The notes: generated from the sequence alone by a model not told the origin. A stretch of 64,000 nt of DNA from Serpentinicella sp031432315 (GCF_031432315.1 NZ_JAVKGO010000003.1:124001-188000), one strand, 5' to 3'. Positions 52,298 to 61,042 are shown, counted from the first letter of the stretch. Numbers and translations are program-made.

Positions 52298-53683
52298 ATG
52301 GAAGGCATTATAGAGAGACTTTTAGCGTTTAATGAACAAATAAACAGTATTGTTTGGGGACCACCCTTTATGATATTACTTGTGGGTACAGGTCTTTATT
52401 TAACCATACGATTAGGATTTTTTCAGTTTACCCACTTAGGGCATGCGTGGAGAAATACTTTTGGAAAAGTATTTAAGAAGGAGAAGAAGGGTGATGAAGA
52501 TGGAGAAATCACTTCATTCCAAGCGGTTACATCCGCTATGGCTGCAACAATTGGTGTAGGAAACATAGCCGGTGTTGCCACAGCCATTGCAGTAGGTGGT
52601 CCAGGGGCAGTATTTTGGATGTGGGTTTCTGCATTATTTGGGATGGCAACAAAATTTGGTGAGGCTGCATTCGGAGTTAAGTACAGAAATGTTAATGAAG
52701 ATGGTTCTTACTCTGGCGGTGTTATGCAGTACATTGAAAATGGTTTAGGAAAAGGATGGAAATGGCTAGCAGTTCTTTATGCATTATTTGCAGGATTAGC
52801 TGCTTTTGGTATTGGTAATATGGTTCAGTCCAATACAGTTGCTGTTGCACTGAGTGAGTTTGGCGTATCTGCTAATGTAACAGGTGTTATCATAGTAGTA
52901 TTAGTAGGGCTTGTAACTTTAGGTGGTATAAAAAGAGTTGCATCAACAGCAGAAAAAGTTGTGCCTCTAATGACATTAATTTACTTTGCAGGGGCAATCG
53001 TTATTATTATAGCTAATATAAGTGCAGTGCCAGGCGCTTTTAGAGATATTTTCTATTATGCATTTAGACCAGCTGCAGGAGTTGGTGGGTTTGCCGGGGC
53101 AACAGTTGCACAATCAATACGTTATGGAGTTGCAAGAGGGATTTTCTCTAACGAGGCTGGATTAGGAGCAGCATCCATCGTTCATGCCCAGGCGAAAAAT
53201 ACGCCAGTTAAGCAAGGTATGTGGGGAATATGGGAAGTATTTATTGATACAATGCTAGTTTGTACCATGACAGCAGTGGTTATTTTATCTACTGGAGTTT
53301 TCGGTGGGGTAAACGAAGCAGGAGAGCTTCTTGATGGTGCAGAGTTAACCAGTGCTGCATTTACCCAAGGATTACCAGGACCAGGAGGATACGTTGTACT
53401 TATTGCTTTAATATTCTTTGCCTACACAACAATGTTAACTTGGAACTTCTACGGTGAAAAAAGTTGGGAATATATTTTTGGGAAGAAAGTTGTTTTACCA
53501 TATAGACTGTTATTCCTAGGATTTTTATTTTTAGGTGCTGTAGGAGGCCTACAATTAATCTGGAACGTAGCTGACACATTAAATGGTTTAATGGCGGCAC
53601 CAAACTTAATTGCATTAATTGCTTTAGGTGGTATTTTAGCAAAAGAGAAAAACAATTATACGGATAAATTAGACAATAAATAA
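52298..53683 (+). CDS. Sodium:alanine (AGCS) symporter
   Basis: 461 residues, about 11 hydrophobic segments. Family motifs: GVGNIAGVATAIAVGGPGAVFWMWV near residue 90, GIFSNEAGLGAASIVHAQAK near 290, and FFAYTTMLTWNFYGEKS near 370. The carrier imports alanine, glycine or glutamine with Na+. AAGGAGGAGC precedes ATG 52298. Leader carries a CodY-like box; gdh follows on the same strand after a terminator. Confidence 0.95.
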   Translation: MEGIIERLLAFNEQINSIVWGPPFMILLVGTGLYLTIRLGFFQFTHLGHAWRNTFGKVFKKEKKGDEDGEITSFQAVTSAMAATIGVGNIAGVATAIAVGGPGAVFWMWVSALFGMATKFGEAAFGVKYRNVNEDGSYSGGVMQYIENGLGKGWKWLAVLYALFAGLAAFGIGNMVQSNTVAVALSEFGVSANVTGVIIVVLVGLVTLGGIKRVASTAEKVVPLMTLIYFAGAIVIIIANISAVPGAFRDIFYYAFRPAAGVGGFAGATVAQSIRYGVARGIFSNEAGLGAASIVHAQAKNTPVKQGMWGIWEVFIDTMLVCTMTAVVILSTGVFGGVNEAGELLDGAELTSAAFTQGLPGPGGYVVLIALIFFAYTTMLTWNFYGEKSWEYIFGKKVVLPYRLLFLGFLFLGAVGGLQLIWNVADTLNGLMAAPNLIALIALGGILAKEKNNYTDKLDNK

Positions 53684-53694
53684 TTAAATTAATA

Positions 53695-53733
53695 AAAAAT
53701 GCGCTTATTCTTTTGAATAAGTGCATTTTTTTA
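53695..53733 (+). terminator. Terminator of the symporter gene
   Basis: AAAAATGCGCTTATTC (53695-53710) pairs with GAATAAGTGCATTTTT (53715-53730), with one G-T pair, followed by T. Confidence 0.85.
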
Positions 53734-53915
53734 TTTGTAAAAATATGTAAATATCAAAAGAGTAACTAAATTTGCTATTCATTATGATTTTAAAATAAAA
53801 AGTACTCACATAAAAATACGAACATTAAATAAGATGATAAAACATTTAAAATAAGGATAATTAGCATAAAAGCCAAAAAAATGTATAATTTTACGAACAA
53901 TTATTCAAAAAACAG

Positions 53916-53983
53916 TTGAATTGTTAAATATTTATTGTATAATTATAAACTATAGTTAGTTTTTATTGAAGATTCTGAAACTT
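53916..53983 (+). promoter_or_regulatory. gdh promoter and weak CodY-like box
   Basis: TTGAAT (53916-53921), 16-base spacer, TATAAT (53938-53943). Downstream at 53969-53983, AAGATTCTGAAACTT matches 12 of 15 positions of the CodY consensus. The remaining part of the 395-base spacer 53684-54078 is A/T-rich without other assignable signals. Confidence 0.4.
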
Positions 53984-54078
53984 TTTAAAATTAGATTTTT
54001 TAATAAAAACTTTAAAGTTTATGTACAATGGTAATTTTTAAAAACTGATATTGTACGACAATTAAGGGGGAAATAAGA

Positions 54079-55425
54079 ATGAATGTAAAACAATATGTTG
54101 AAGAGGTTTTTGAGGCCTTTGTTGAGCGTAATCAAGAGGAGCAAGAGTTTCAACAAGCGGTAAAAGAAGTATTAATAACACTTACACCAGTGCTGGAAAA
54201 ACACCCAGAATACATAGAAGCGGGAATTCTTGAAAGAATTGTCGAGCCGGAAAGACAAATTATTTTTAGGGTGCCATGGGTAGATGACGAAGGAAAAGTT
54301 CATGTTAACAGAGGATTTAGAATGCAGTTTAACAGTGCTATCGGACCTTATAAAGGTGGCTTGAGGTTCCATCCATCAGTAAATGCTAGTATTGTTAAAT
54401 TTTTAGGATTTGAGCAGATATTTAAAAACTCATTAACTGGCTTACCAATTGGTGGTGGAAAAGGTGGTTCTGACTTTGATCCTAAAGGAAAATCTGATAA
54501 TGAAATAATGCGTTTTTGCCAAAGTTTTATGTCTGAGCTATACAGACACATTGGTCAAGATATAGATGTGCCTGCTGGTGACATAGGAGTAGGAGCTAGA
54601 GAAATAGGTTTTATGTTTGGTCAATATAAAAAACTTAGAGGCGCTTATGAAGCAGGCGTTCTAACAGGAAAAGGACTTACCTATGGAGGTAGTCTTGCCC
54701 GTAAAGAAGCTACAGGATACGGATTAGTATATTTTGTAGATGAAATGATAAAAGCAAAAGGGATGTCATTACAAGGACAAAATGTCGTAGTATCGGGATC
54801 TGGTAATGTTGCTATATATGCAATGCAAAAACTTCAAGAGCTAGGGGCAAAGGTAATTGCCTGTAGTGATTCAAGCGGATATGTATATGATCCAGATGGT
54901 ATTAAATTAGAAACTGTACAAAAGATAAAAGAAGTTGAAAGAAAAAGAATACATGAATACGTTAAATATCACCCTGATGCAGCGTATCAAGAAGGATGCT
55001 TAGGCATTTGGAAAATCAAATGTGATATTGCACTGCCATGTGCAACGCAAAATGAAATTGATGAAGTAGCAGCAAAAACATTAGTAGAAAATGGTGTAAA
55101 AGCAATCGGAGAGGGAGCTAATATGCCATGTACTTTAGAAGCGACAAAAATATTCTTAGACAAAGGGATTTTATTTGCTCCTGCAAAAGCAGCAAATGCT
55201 GGTGGGGTTGCTACTTCAGCATTAGAAATGTCACAAAATAGTCTAAGACTATCATGGAAGTTTGAAGAAGTAGATGCAAAGCTTAAGGATATTATGATTA
55301 ATATTTATAAAAATGCTAGTGAATCTGCTGCAGCATACGGTATGGAAGACAACTTAGTTGTAGGTGCAAATATTGCTGGATTTAAAAAGGTTGCAGACAC
55401 AATGCTTTGTCAAGGTGTTATTTAG
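54079..55425 (+). CDS. gdhA: Glutamate dehydrogenase
   Basis: 448-residue hexameric enzyme interconverting glutamate with 2-oxoglutarate and ammonia. KGGLRFHPSVNASIVKFLGF with the substrate lysines, GGGKGGSDFDPKGKS (catalytic Lys region), GKGLTYGGSLARKEATGYG, Rossmann motif VSGSGNVAIYAMQ. Length and sequence fit the NADP-type small hexameric class, but coenzyme preference is not certain. AAGGGGGAAA precedes ATG 54079. Its place between amino-acid transporters suggests a role in amino-acid fermentation. Confidence 0.96.
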   Translation: MNVKQYVEEVFEAFVERNQEEQEFQQAVKEVLITLTPVLEKHPEYIEAGILERIVEPERQIIFRVPWVDDEGKVHVNRGFRMQFNSAIGPYKGGLRFHPSVNASIVKFLGFEQIFKNSLTGLPIGGGKGGSDFDPKGKSDNEIMRFCQSFMSELYRHIGQDIDVPAGDIGVGAREIGFMFGQYKKLRGAYEAGVLTGKGLTYGGSLARKEATGYGLVYFVDEMIKAKGMSLQGQNVVVSGSGNVAIYAMQKLQELGAKVIACSDSSGYVYDPDGIKLETVQKIKEVERKRIHEYVKYHPDAAYQEGCLGIWKIKCDIALPCATQNEIDEVAAKTLVENGVKAIGEGANMPCTLEATKIFLDKGILFAPAKAANAGGVATSALEMSQNSLRLSWKFEEVDAKLKDIMINIYKNASESAAAYGMEDNLVVGANIAGFKKVADTMLCQGVI

Positions 55426-55451
55426 TTAAAATTCACACATAAATTATAGTT

Positions 55452-55493
55452 ATATAGTCTACTAATTAGATTTAGTAGACTATATAATTTTTT
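55452..55493 (+). terminator. Terminator of gdhA
   Basis: ATATAGTCTACTAA (55452-55465) pairs with TTAGTAGACTATAT (55472-55485), then AATTTTTT. Confidence 0.9.
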
Positions 55494-55569
55494 GTAACGT
55501 AGCAAAGTACTACTTTTCTAACTTAGGGTTTCTAAGCAAAAAAAGTGGCGTTATCAACTTTTTTGTAAT

Positions 55570-55584
55570 AATTATCAGAAAAGT
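55570..55584. promoter_or_regulatory. CodY-like box upstream of the amino-acid ABC operon
   Basis: AATTATCAGAAAAGT matches 13 of 15 positions of AATTTTCWGAAAATT. A TATAAT lies 8 bases downstream (55593-55598), but no good -35 is paired with it. The rest of 55494-55750 is non-coding A/T-rich sequence with a small AAAAAAGT/ACTTTTTT hairpin. Confidence 0.4.
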
Positions 55585-55750
55585 CGAGTATTTATAATTA
55601 TACTTAAATTAAATAAAAAAACACAAACAAGCACAATATATATGCATAAAATTTAGTTTTTTTTTATAAATATTAAAAAAGCTATTCACAAACCAATAAA
55701 AATGTATTATTATATATAATAAATATTTAATAAAAAGGGGAGAGAAAAAA

Positions 55751-56542
55751 ATGAATAAATTAATTAAAAAATATTCAGTTGCAATTATAGCGATACTTAC
55801 ATTATTTTTATTAGTAGGTTGTGGAGGGTCTGATCCAGTAAGTCGTTACCCAGACATTCCTACTGCATTAACAGAGTTAACAAATGGTGGTGTTGATGCC
55901 GTTGTTGCTGACTCGCCAGTTGTACTAGAGTTTATAGCAAACAATCCAGATGCAAATATAGAAGCTTTTGGGGATGAAAGCTTTGATAAAGAGTACTTTG
56001 GTATTGCCATGAGACAAGAAGATGAAGATATTCATGAGTTAATTAATCAAGGATTGGCAGCAATAAAAGAAAATGGGGTTTATGATAAGGTCTTTAATAA
56101 ATATTTTGGTGACGGTACTGATTACCAAGTAGAACCAGGAGAAAATACATTAGACATCACTTTAAATGTTGCTATGGATATGGCTTATGCACCATTTGAA
56201 TATGTAAATGATGCTGGAGAGCCTGAAGGTTTCGATGTAGATTTAATCCAAGCAATTGCAGCAGAAAAAGGATTTGTAGTAAATTTAGTAAATACAAACT
56301 GGGACGGTATTATTCCAGCTTTAATTGGTGGAAATGCAGATATAATTATTTCCGCAATGACAATTACAGAAGAAAGAAAGGAAACTGTTACTTTTTCTGA
56401 TCCATACTTTGAATCAACACAATATATAGCTGTTCAAGCAGGATCTGAAATTAAAACACTTGACGACTTAAAAGGCAAAAAAGTTGGTGTGCAAAATGGA
56501 ACAACGGGTGATTTTGCAATTTCAGACTTCTTTGACAACTAA
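55751..56542 (+). CDS. Circularly permuted polar amino-acid ABC binding lipoprotein
   Basis: 263-residue type II solute-binding protein whose halves are in swapped order. After a lipoprotein signal (LFLLVGC, Cys24), residues 28-120 match the usual C-terminal half (RYPDIPTALTELTNGGVDAV, VVADSPVV, KEYFGIAMRQ, then NGVYDKVFNKYFG). After a linker (121-135), residues 136-263 match the usual N-terminal half (AMDMAYAPFEYVNDAG, GFDVDLIQAIA, ISAMTITEERKETVTFSDPY, KKVGVQNGTTGDF), and the protein stops there. Ligand-contacting Arg, GTTGD and the VVAD aspartate are kept, and total length is normal, so a complete fold is expected. AAGGGGAGAG precedes ATG 55751. Permease and ATPase follow. Confidence 0.88.
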   Translation: MNKLIKKYSVAIIAILTLFLLVGCGGSDPVSRYPDIPTALTELTNGGVDAVVADSPVVLEFIANNPDANIEAFGDESFDKEYFGIAMRQEDEDIHELINQGLAAIKENGVYDKVFNKYFGDGTDYQVEPGENTLDITLNVAMDMAYAPFEYVNDAGEPEGFDVDLIQAIAAEKGFVVNLVNTNWDGIIPALIGGNADIIISAMTITEERKETVTFSDPYFESTQYIAVQAGSEIKTLDDLKGKKVGVQNGTTGDFAISDFFDN

Positions 56543-56568
56543 GAATGAATTATAAATTTAATTGACGT

Positions 56569-56602
56569 AAGTAGGTGATACCTAGGTGTCATCTACTTTT
56601 TT
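56569..56602 (+). terminator. Partial terminator between binding protein and permease genes
   Basis: AAGTAGGTGATA (56569-56580) pairs with TGTCATCTACTT (56587-56598) with G-T pairs, then TTTT. Such stems keep permease/ATPase expression below that of the binding protein. Confidence 0.75.
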
Positions 56603-56629
56603 CAACTTTAACGAAAGGTTGCGTTGTAG

Positions 56630-57298
56630 ATGGACTTTAGAATTGATGTAGTGATGAGATATTTACCTTTATTAATGCAAGGACTTAGAATAACGATACA
56701 ATTGTCCGTTATTGCCGTAGGGGTAGGAACAGTCATAGGATTGTTTATTAGTTTAATGAGACTTTCAAAAATTGCACCTTTAAGATGGATTGCAAGAGGA
56801 TATGTAGACTTTATTAGAGGAACACCGTTAATGGCACAGATATTTTTAATTCACTTTGGTGTACCACCACTTTTAGGTCTGAGTGCTTTTAACCCTATGC
56901 TTTCAGGAACGATTGCATTAAGTTTAAATAGTGGTGCATATGTTGCTGAAATTTTTAGAGGAGCTATTCAATCTATTGAAAAAGGGCAGATGGAAGCAGC
57001 GAGGTCTTTAGGAATGACCCATTCCCAATCTATGAAATATATTATTATCCCTCAAGCCTTTAAAAGAGCGATTCCACCTTTAGGTAACGAATTTATTGCA
57101 ATATTAAAAGATTCATCACTAGTTTCAGTTATTTCTTTACAGGATCTAATGATGTCAGGAAGAATGATGCAAGCTCGATCTTTTAGACCCTTTGAAACAT
57201 GGCTTGCAGTTTCAATATTTTATCTGATTATGACAATGAGTTTGTCACAATTTGTTTCCTATCTTGAAAGGAGGTACAGCAAGAGTGATAACAATTAG
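56630..57298 (+). CDS. Polar amino-acid ABC transporter permease
   Basis: 222 residues with about five hydrophobic segments. The His/Glu/Gln/Arg/opine family pattern is clear: YVDFIRGTPLMAQIFLIHFG, SLNSGAYVAEIFRGAIQSI, and the ATPase-coupling EAA loop EAARSLGMTHSQSMKYIIIP. It forms the membrane channel for the permuted binding protein's substrate. ATG 56630 has a weak ribosome site (AAAGG at some distance). Its end overlaps the ATPase start by 14 bases. Confidence 0.94.
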   Translation: MDFRIDVVMRYLPLLMQGLRITIQLSVIAVGVGTVIGLFISLMRLSKIAPLRWIARGYVDFIRGTPLMAQIFLIHFGVPPLLGLSAFNPMLSGTIALSLNSGAYVAEIFRGAIQSIEKGQMEAARSLGMTHSQSMKYIIIPQAFKRAIPPLGNEFIAILKDSSLVSVISLQDLMMSGRMMQARSFRPFETWLAVSIFYLIMTMSLSQFVSYLERRYSKSDNN

Positions 57299-58007
57299 AG
57301 ATTTGACAAAAAACTTTGGGAAGCTAGAAGTCTTAAAGGGTGTCTCTTGTAGTATAACTGCTGGGGAAGTAGTTGTAGTTATTGGCCCTTCAGGATCAGG
57401 AAAAAGTACTTTTTTACGTTGTATAAATCAATTAGAAAAAGCCAATAGTGGGGAAATTATCATTAATGGGACGGATATTATGGACAAGAAAACAAATATT
57501 AATGAAGTTAGGCAAGATGTTGGAATGGTATTTCAATTGTTTAACCTATTTCCCCATAAAACCGTTCTTGAAAATATTGCCTTAGCACCAATTAAGGTTA
57601 AAGGAATTAGTGTAAAAGATGCAGAAGCTTTAGGTCGCCAACTACTAAAAAGGGTAGGACTTGAAGACAAGGCAGAAGTTTATCCGGAAAAACTATCTGG
57701 GGGACAAAGGCAAAGGGTTGCTATCGCAAGAGCATTGGCGATGAAGCCAAAAATCATGTTGTTTGATGAGCCAACCTCAGCTTTAGACCCAGAGATGGTT
57801 GGGGAGGTATTAGAAGTAATGAAAGATCTGGCAAAAGAAGGAATGACCATGGTGGTTGTGACCCATGAAATGGGATTTGCTCGGGAAGTTGGGGATAGAG
57901 TTTTATTTATGGATGGAGGCCACATTGTTGAAACAGCAAAGCCACTAGATATATTTAATAACCCACAGCATGAAAGAACAAAGGCTTTTTTAAATAAAAT
58001 TTTATAA
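57285..58007 (+). CDS. Polar amino-acid ABC transporter ATP-binding protein
   Basis: 240 residues. Walker A GPSGSGKST, Q-loop MVFQLFNLFPH, signature LSGGQRQRVAIARAL, Walker B ILFDEP-type MLFDEPTSALDPEM, switch His VVVTHEMGF. This matches GlnQ/HisP-type energisers. GTG 57285 is chosen because AAAGGAGGT (57268-57276) sits 8 bases upstream; the frame opening at 57252 lacks a site. Last gene of the operon, followed by a nested repeat hairpin. Confidence 0.95.
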   Translation: MITIRDLTKNFGKLEVLKGVSCSITAGEVVVVIGPSGSGKSTFLRCINQLEKANSGEIIINGTDIMDKKTNINEVRQDVGMVFQLFNLFPHKTVLENIALAPIKVKGISVKDAEALGRQLLKRVGLEDKAEVYPEKLSGGQRQRVAIARALAMKPKIMLFDEPTSALDPEMVGEVLEVMKDLAKEGMTMVVVTHEMGFAREVGDRVLFMDGGHIVETAKPLDIFNNPQHERTKAFLNKIL

Positions 58008-58022
58008 GTTTACAAAAAACAA

Positions 58023-58100
58023 AACCCGTGATGCTTCAATAGGGTTCCGAATGACAGAAAAATGATTGTCATTCGGAACGTCAGTGAAGTATAACGGGTT
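58023..58100. terminator. Nested hairpin built from a dispersed repeat, probable bidirectional terminator
   Basis: Outer arms AACCCGT (58023-58029) and ACGGGTT (58094-58100); inner 13-base arms GTTCCGAATGACA (58044-58056) and TGTCATTCGGAAC (58067-58079). The right inner arm reads on as GTCATTCGGAACGTCAGTGAAG, a member of the GTCATTCTGAACG repeat family. Confidence 0.65.
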
Positions 58101-58107
58101 ATTTTAT

Positions 58108-58857
58108 TTACTCATTTATTTTAATTGGATGTTTTTCTTTTAATGTATCAATCGTTTCAAAGTAACGTTTTTGTTGTTTCTCTGAAAGTAAATGTTGCTT
58201 AATTTGATCTTTAACTTGATCAAAAGTTTGCTCAGAAGCTTCTTTTTTATCATCTATTTTTATAATATGGTATCCAAATTGGGTTTTAACAGGTTCACTA
58301 ATTTCATTTTGTTTCATATTAAACGCTACAGCTTCGAATTCTGGAACCATTTTACCTTGTGTAAAGTAACCTAGGCTTCCACCTTGGGCTTTAGAAGGAC
58401 ATTTAGAATATTTTTTTGCAGCTTCATCAAAAGCAAGTCCTTCGTTGATTTCTTTAATAATATCTTTAGCAGTAGACTCGTCTTCAACTAAAATATGACT
58501 TCCCTTTACACTTTCAGGGTTAACGAACTGATCTTTATTTTCATTAAAGAAAGTTTCTGCTTCAGCATCATCTGTTGTAATATCTTTCAATACTTTGCTA
58601 ATTGCATACTGCTTTAAAAATGTAGCAGTAATATTTTCTAGCTCTGCTTTATATTGTTCTTCAGCATCTAATGCATTCTCTAAAGCGTATAAGTAAAAAA
58701 GCTCTTGGTTAACAAGCTCTTGTACAACTTTACTTTTTCCCTCAGGTGTATTAAAGTGCATTGCTTTTTGTGGATCCATGCTTTTTAGAAGTAGTTCAAC
58801 ATCTAATTGGGTAATTTCTCTATCGCCAACAGTTGCTACAACTTGATTATTATTCAT
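58108..58857 (-). CDS. Parvulin-type peptidyl-prolyl isomerase
   Basis: 249 residues. N-terminal SurA-like helical chaperone part (residues 1-110), then a rotamase domain (VKGSHILVEDEST, SKCPSKAQGGSLGYFTQGKM, MVPEFEAVAFNMKQNEIS, TQFGYHIIKIDD). Unlike PrsA, it has no signal peptide or lipobox (starts NNNQVVATVGDREITQLD), so it is probably cytoplasmic. ATG 58857 has AAGGAGTG on the minus strand. Single gene, convergent with the ABC operon. Confidence 0.92.
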   Translation of the reverse strand: MNNNQVVATVGDREITQLDVELLLKSMDPQKAMHFNTPEGKSKVVQELVNQELFYLYALENALDAEEQYKAELENITATFLKQYAISKVLKDITTDDAEAETFFNENKDQFVNPESVKGSHILVEDESTAKDIIKEINEGLAFDEAAKKYSKCPSKAQGGSLGYFTQGKMVPEFEAVAFNMKQNEISEPVKTQFGYHIIKIDDKKEASEQTFDQVKDQIKQHLLSEKQQKRYFETIDTLKEKHPIKINE

Positions 58858-59025
58858 TTATTAACACTCCTTATATATGTATTTATAAAACATGATAACA
58901 GAGTGGACTGTTTTTGTCCAACGCATATAGACATTAATTGTAAATAAAATAATTAATAATCAATGGTATTTTTTAAAATAATATGTTGCAGAATAACTGA
59001 TATATGTGTTATTAGGAGGGTTAAT

Positions 59026-59970
59026 GTGAACATATTAGTTACTGGAGCATTAGGACAAATTGGATCTGCTTTAGTGCAACATATGAGAGGGATTTATGGA
59101 AGTAATAATATTATTGCTAGTGATTTAAATAGTGATGGCAATCAAGAAGTTATTCATTCAGGGCCTTTTGAGAAAATTGATGTAACAGATGGAAAGAAAA
59201 TAGCCGAGACCGTAAAGAGTTATAATATTGATACGGTTATACATCTAGCGTCTATTCTTTCAGCTGTAGGAGAGCATAAACCCAATTTAGCTTGGGATAT
59301 AAATATGAATGGTTTATTTAATGTTTTAGAAGTTGCAAGATATAACAGATGCGCTGTTTTTGTGCCAAGTTCTATTGCGGCATTTGGGCCACAAACGCCT
59401 AAGGATCACACACCGCAAGATACATTGCAAAGGCCAACTACGATGTATGGGGTGACCAAAGTATCTGGAGAAATACTTTGTGATTATTATTATAAAAAGT
59501 ATAAAGTAGATGCTAGAGGATTGCGTTTTCCTGGATTAATCTCCCATGAAAGTCAGCCCGGTGGTGGAACCACTGATTATGCAGTGCACATTTTTTATGA
59601 GGCTCTAAAAAACAAGGGATACAACTGTTATCTAAGAGAAGATACTTATATGGATATGATGTATATGCCCGATGCTGTTGACGCAATAGTAAAACTAATG
59701 GAAGCTAATCCTGAAAGATTAATACATCGCAATGCATTTAATGTAACTGCTATGAGTTTTAATCCGAAACAAATAGCCAATGAAATTAAAAAACATATAC
59801 CTGAGTTTGAAATACAGTATGAAGTAGACCTAATAAGACAAGACATAGCGGACTCATGGCCAAATTCCCTTGACGATAGTGCAGCAAGAGAACAGTGGGA
59901 TTGGTCTCCAAAATATGATTTAGCAAGTATGACAGAGGATATGTTAAAGCACATCAGACAAAAAATTTAA
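59026..59970 (+). CDS. tdh: L-threonine 3-dehydrogenase, SDR type
   Basis: 314-residue extended short-chain dehydrogenase. NAD motif GALGQIG (residues 7-13), active-site Ser in VPSSIAAFG, Tyr-x3-Lys in MYGVTKVSGE, and the TDH-specific end RQDIADSWPNSLDDSAAREQ. It oxidises threonine to 2-amino-3-oxobutyrate, normally split to glycine and acetyl-CoA by Kbl; kbl is not in the window. GTG 59026 follows AGGAGGG; the longer open frame to 58963 lacks a site. A repeat hairpin follows. Confidence 0.88.
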   Translation: MNILVTGALGQIGSALVQHMRGIYGSNNIIASDLNSDGNQEVIHSGPFEKIDVTDGKKIAETVKSYNIDTVIHLASILSAVGEHKPNLAWDINMNGLFNVLEVARYNRCAVFVPSSIAAFGPQTPKDHTPQDTLQRPTTMYGVTKVSGEILCDYYYKKYKVDARGLRFPGLISHESQPGGGTTDYAVHIFYEALKNKGYNCYLREDTYMDMMYMPDAVDAIVKLMEANPERLIHRNAFNVTAMSFNPKQIANEIKKHIPEFEIQYEVDLIRQDIADSWPNSLDDSAAREQWDWSPKYDLASMTEDMLKHIRQKI

Positions 59971-60021
59971 GGTGGAATAGTTGTTTAATAACGGCTGTCC
60001 AACGATCTCTTTTATCAAGCT

Positions 60022-60077
60022 GTCATTCTGATTGTCATTGATTCAATCATCGAATCATCAATGATATTCAGAATGAC
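60022..60077 (+). terminator. Repeat-derived hairpin after tdh
   Basis: GTCATTCTGA (60022-60031) pairs with TCAGAATGAC (60068-60077), with an inner helix TCATTGAT/ATCAATGA. Both outer arms belong to the GTCATTCTGAACG repeat family. Confidence 0.6.
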
Positions 60078-60115
60078 GATTATTTTGGTGATTTCTTTCT
60101 ACTTCAAACTGCCCG

Positions 60116-60436
60116 TCATTCTGAACTTAGTGGATAATTTAAGTTCTGGTTTCCTTTTTTGCTTTCTAACAATTTTGTCATTTCCCTCTGTGTAAGCGAC
60201 TAACACAAAACTTCTTTTTGGTCATCTGCTTATGAACGCCAGTGAAGAATCTCGGTTTTGACTTTTCCTTTCCACTTTCTAACTATTGTGTCATTTCCCT
60301 CTGTGTAAGCGACTAACAAAACTTCTCTTTGGTCATCTGCTAATGAACGAAGTGAAGAGTCTAGGTTTCCCTTTTCCCTTTCTACTTTCCAACTGACCAA
60401 CTGTCTGTCATTCTGAACGCAGTGAAGAATCTCGCT
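60116..60436. repeat. Repeat cluster between tdh and the hnd operon
   Basis: GTCATTCTGAAC at 60116 and 60408, plus two long units in which about 50 bases starting TGTGTAAGCGACTAAC (60189-60238 and 60302-60349) sit between a GTCATTTCCCTC start and a GAACG..GTGAAGAATCT end, as if inserted into the short repeat. CCAACTGACCAACTG just before 60408 recalls the array near 44.1 kb. This fills most of the 551-base gap; nothing else is assigned. Confidence 0.75.
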
Positions 60437-60521
60437 TTTAATTTGTTTAAAATATTCTATTTAGAACAATAATAGTGAATAGAAAAGCAGAGGAAAAATT
60501 CAACTAAAGGGAGGGTTTAAT

Positions 60522-61031
60522 TTGGAGGAACACTTTAAACTACAAGAAAAAAATGAGTTAGAAGTAGCGTTACCGAAGGAGAAATATGAAGAGTTGGGAG
60601 ACTACATAAGAAGTCTTGAAAGTACGGAGGGGAAGCTCATACAGGTGCTATATGAAGCGCAACGGATTTTTGGTTACTTGCCTAGAGATGTACAGTTATT
60701 TGTGGCAAGAAGTCTAGGACTATCCGGGGCAGAGGTAAACGGTGTTGTCACTTTTTACTCCTACTTTGTAGATACACCTAAAGGGGAACACGCTATTGAT
60801 ATATGTACAGGAACGGCATGCTTCGTAAAAGGCGCAGATAAGATCGTATCTCACCTGGAAAAGAAATTAAACGTAAAGATAGGAGAGACCACAGAAGATG
60901 GGAAGTTTACATTAAATGGCTTACGATGTGTTGGTGCATGTGGGTTAGCCCCAGTCGTTATTGTAGATGAAAAAGTATATGGTAGAGTGAAATTAGAAGA
61001 TGTTGACGGCATAATAAGTCAGTATGAGTAG
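60522..61031 (+). CDS. hndA: NAD(P)-linked [FeFe] hydrogenase subunit, NuoE-like
   Basis: 169 residues, thioredoxin-fold [2Fe-2S] subunit. Cys ligands lie in CTGTACFVKG and LRCVGACGLAP, the NuoE/HndA pattern. It passes electrons within the flavin-based hydrogenase complex. Start TTG 60522, with GGGAGGG 6 to 8 bases upstream. First of four tandem genes with 11-15 base gaps. Confidence 0.93.
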   Translation: MEEHFKLQEKNELEVALPKEKYEELGDYIRSLESTEGKLIQVLYEAQRIFGYLPRDVQLFVARSLGLSGAEVNGVVTFYSYFVDTPKGEHAIDICTGTACFVKGADKIVSHLEKKLNVKIGETTEDGKFTLNGLRCVGACGLAPVVIVDEKVYGRVKLEDVDGIISQYE

Positions 61032-61042
61032 GAGGTGACAGG

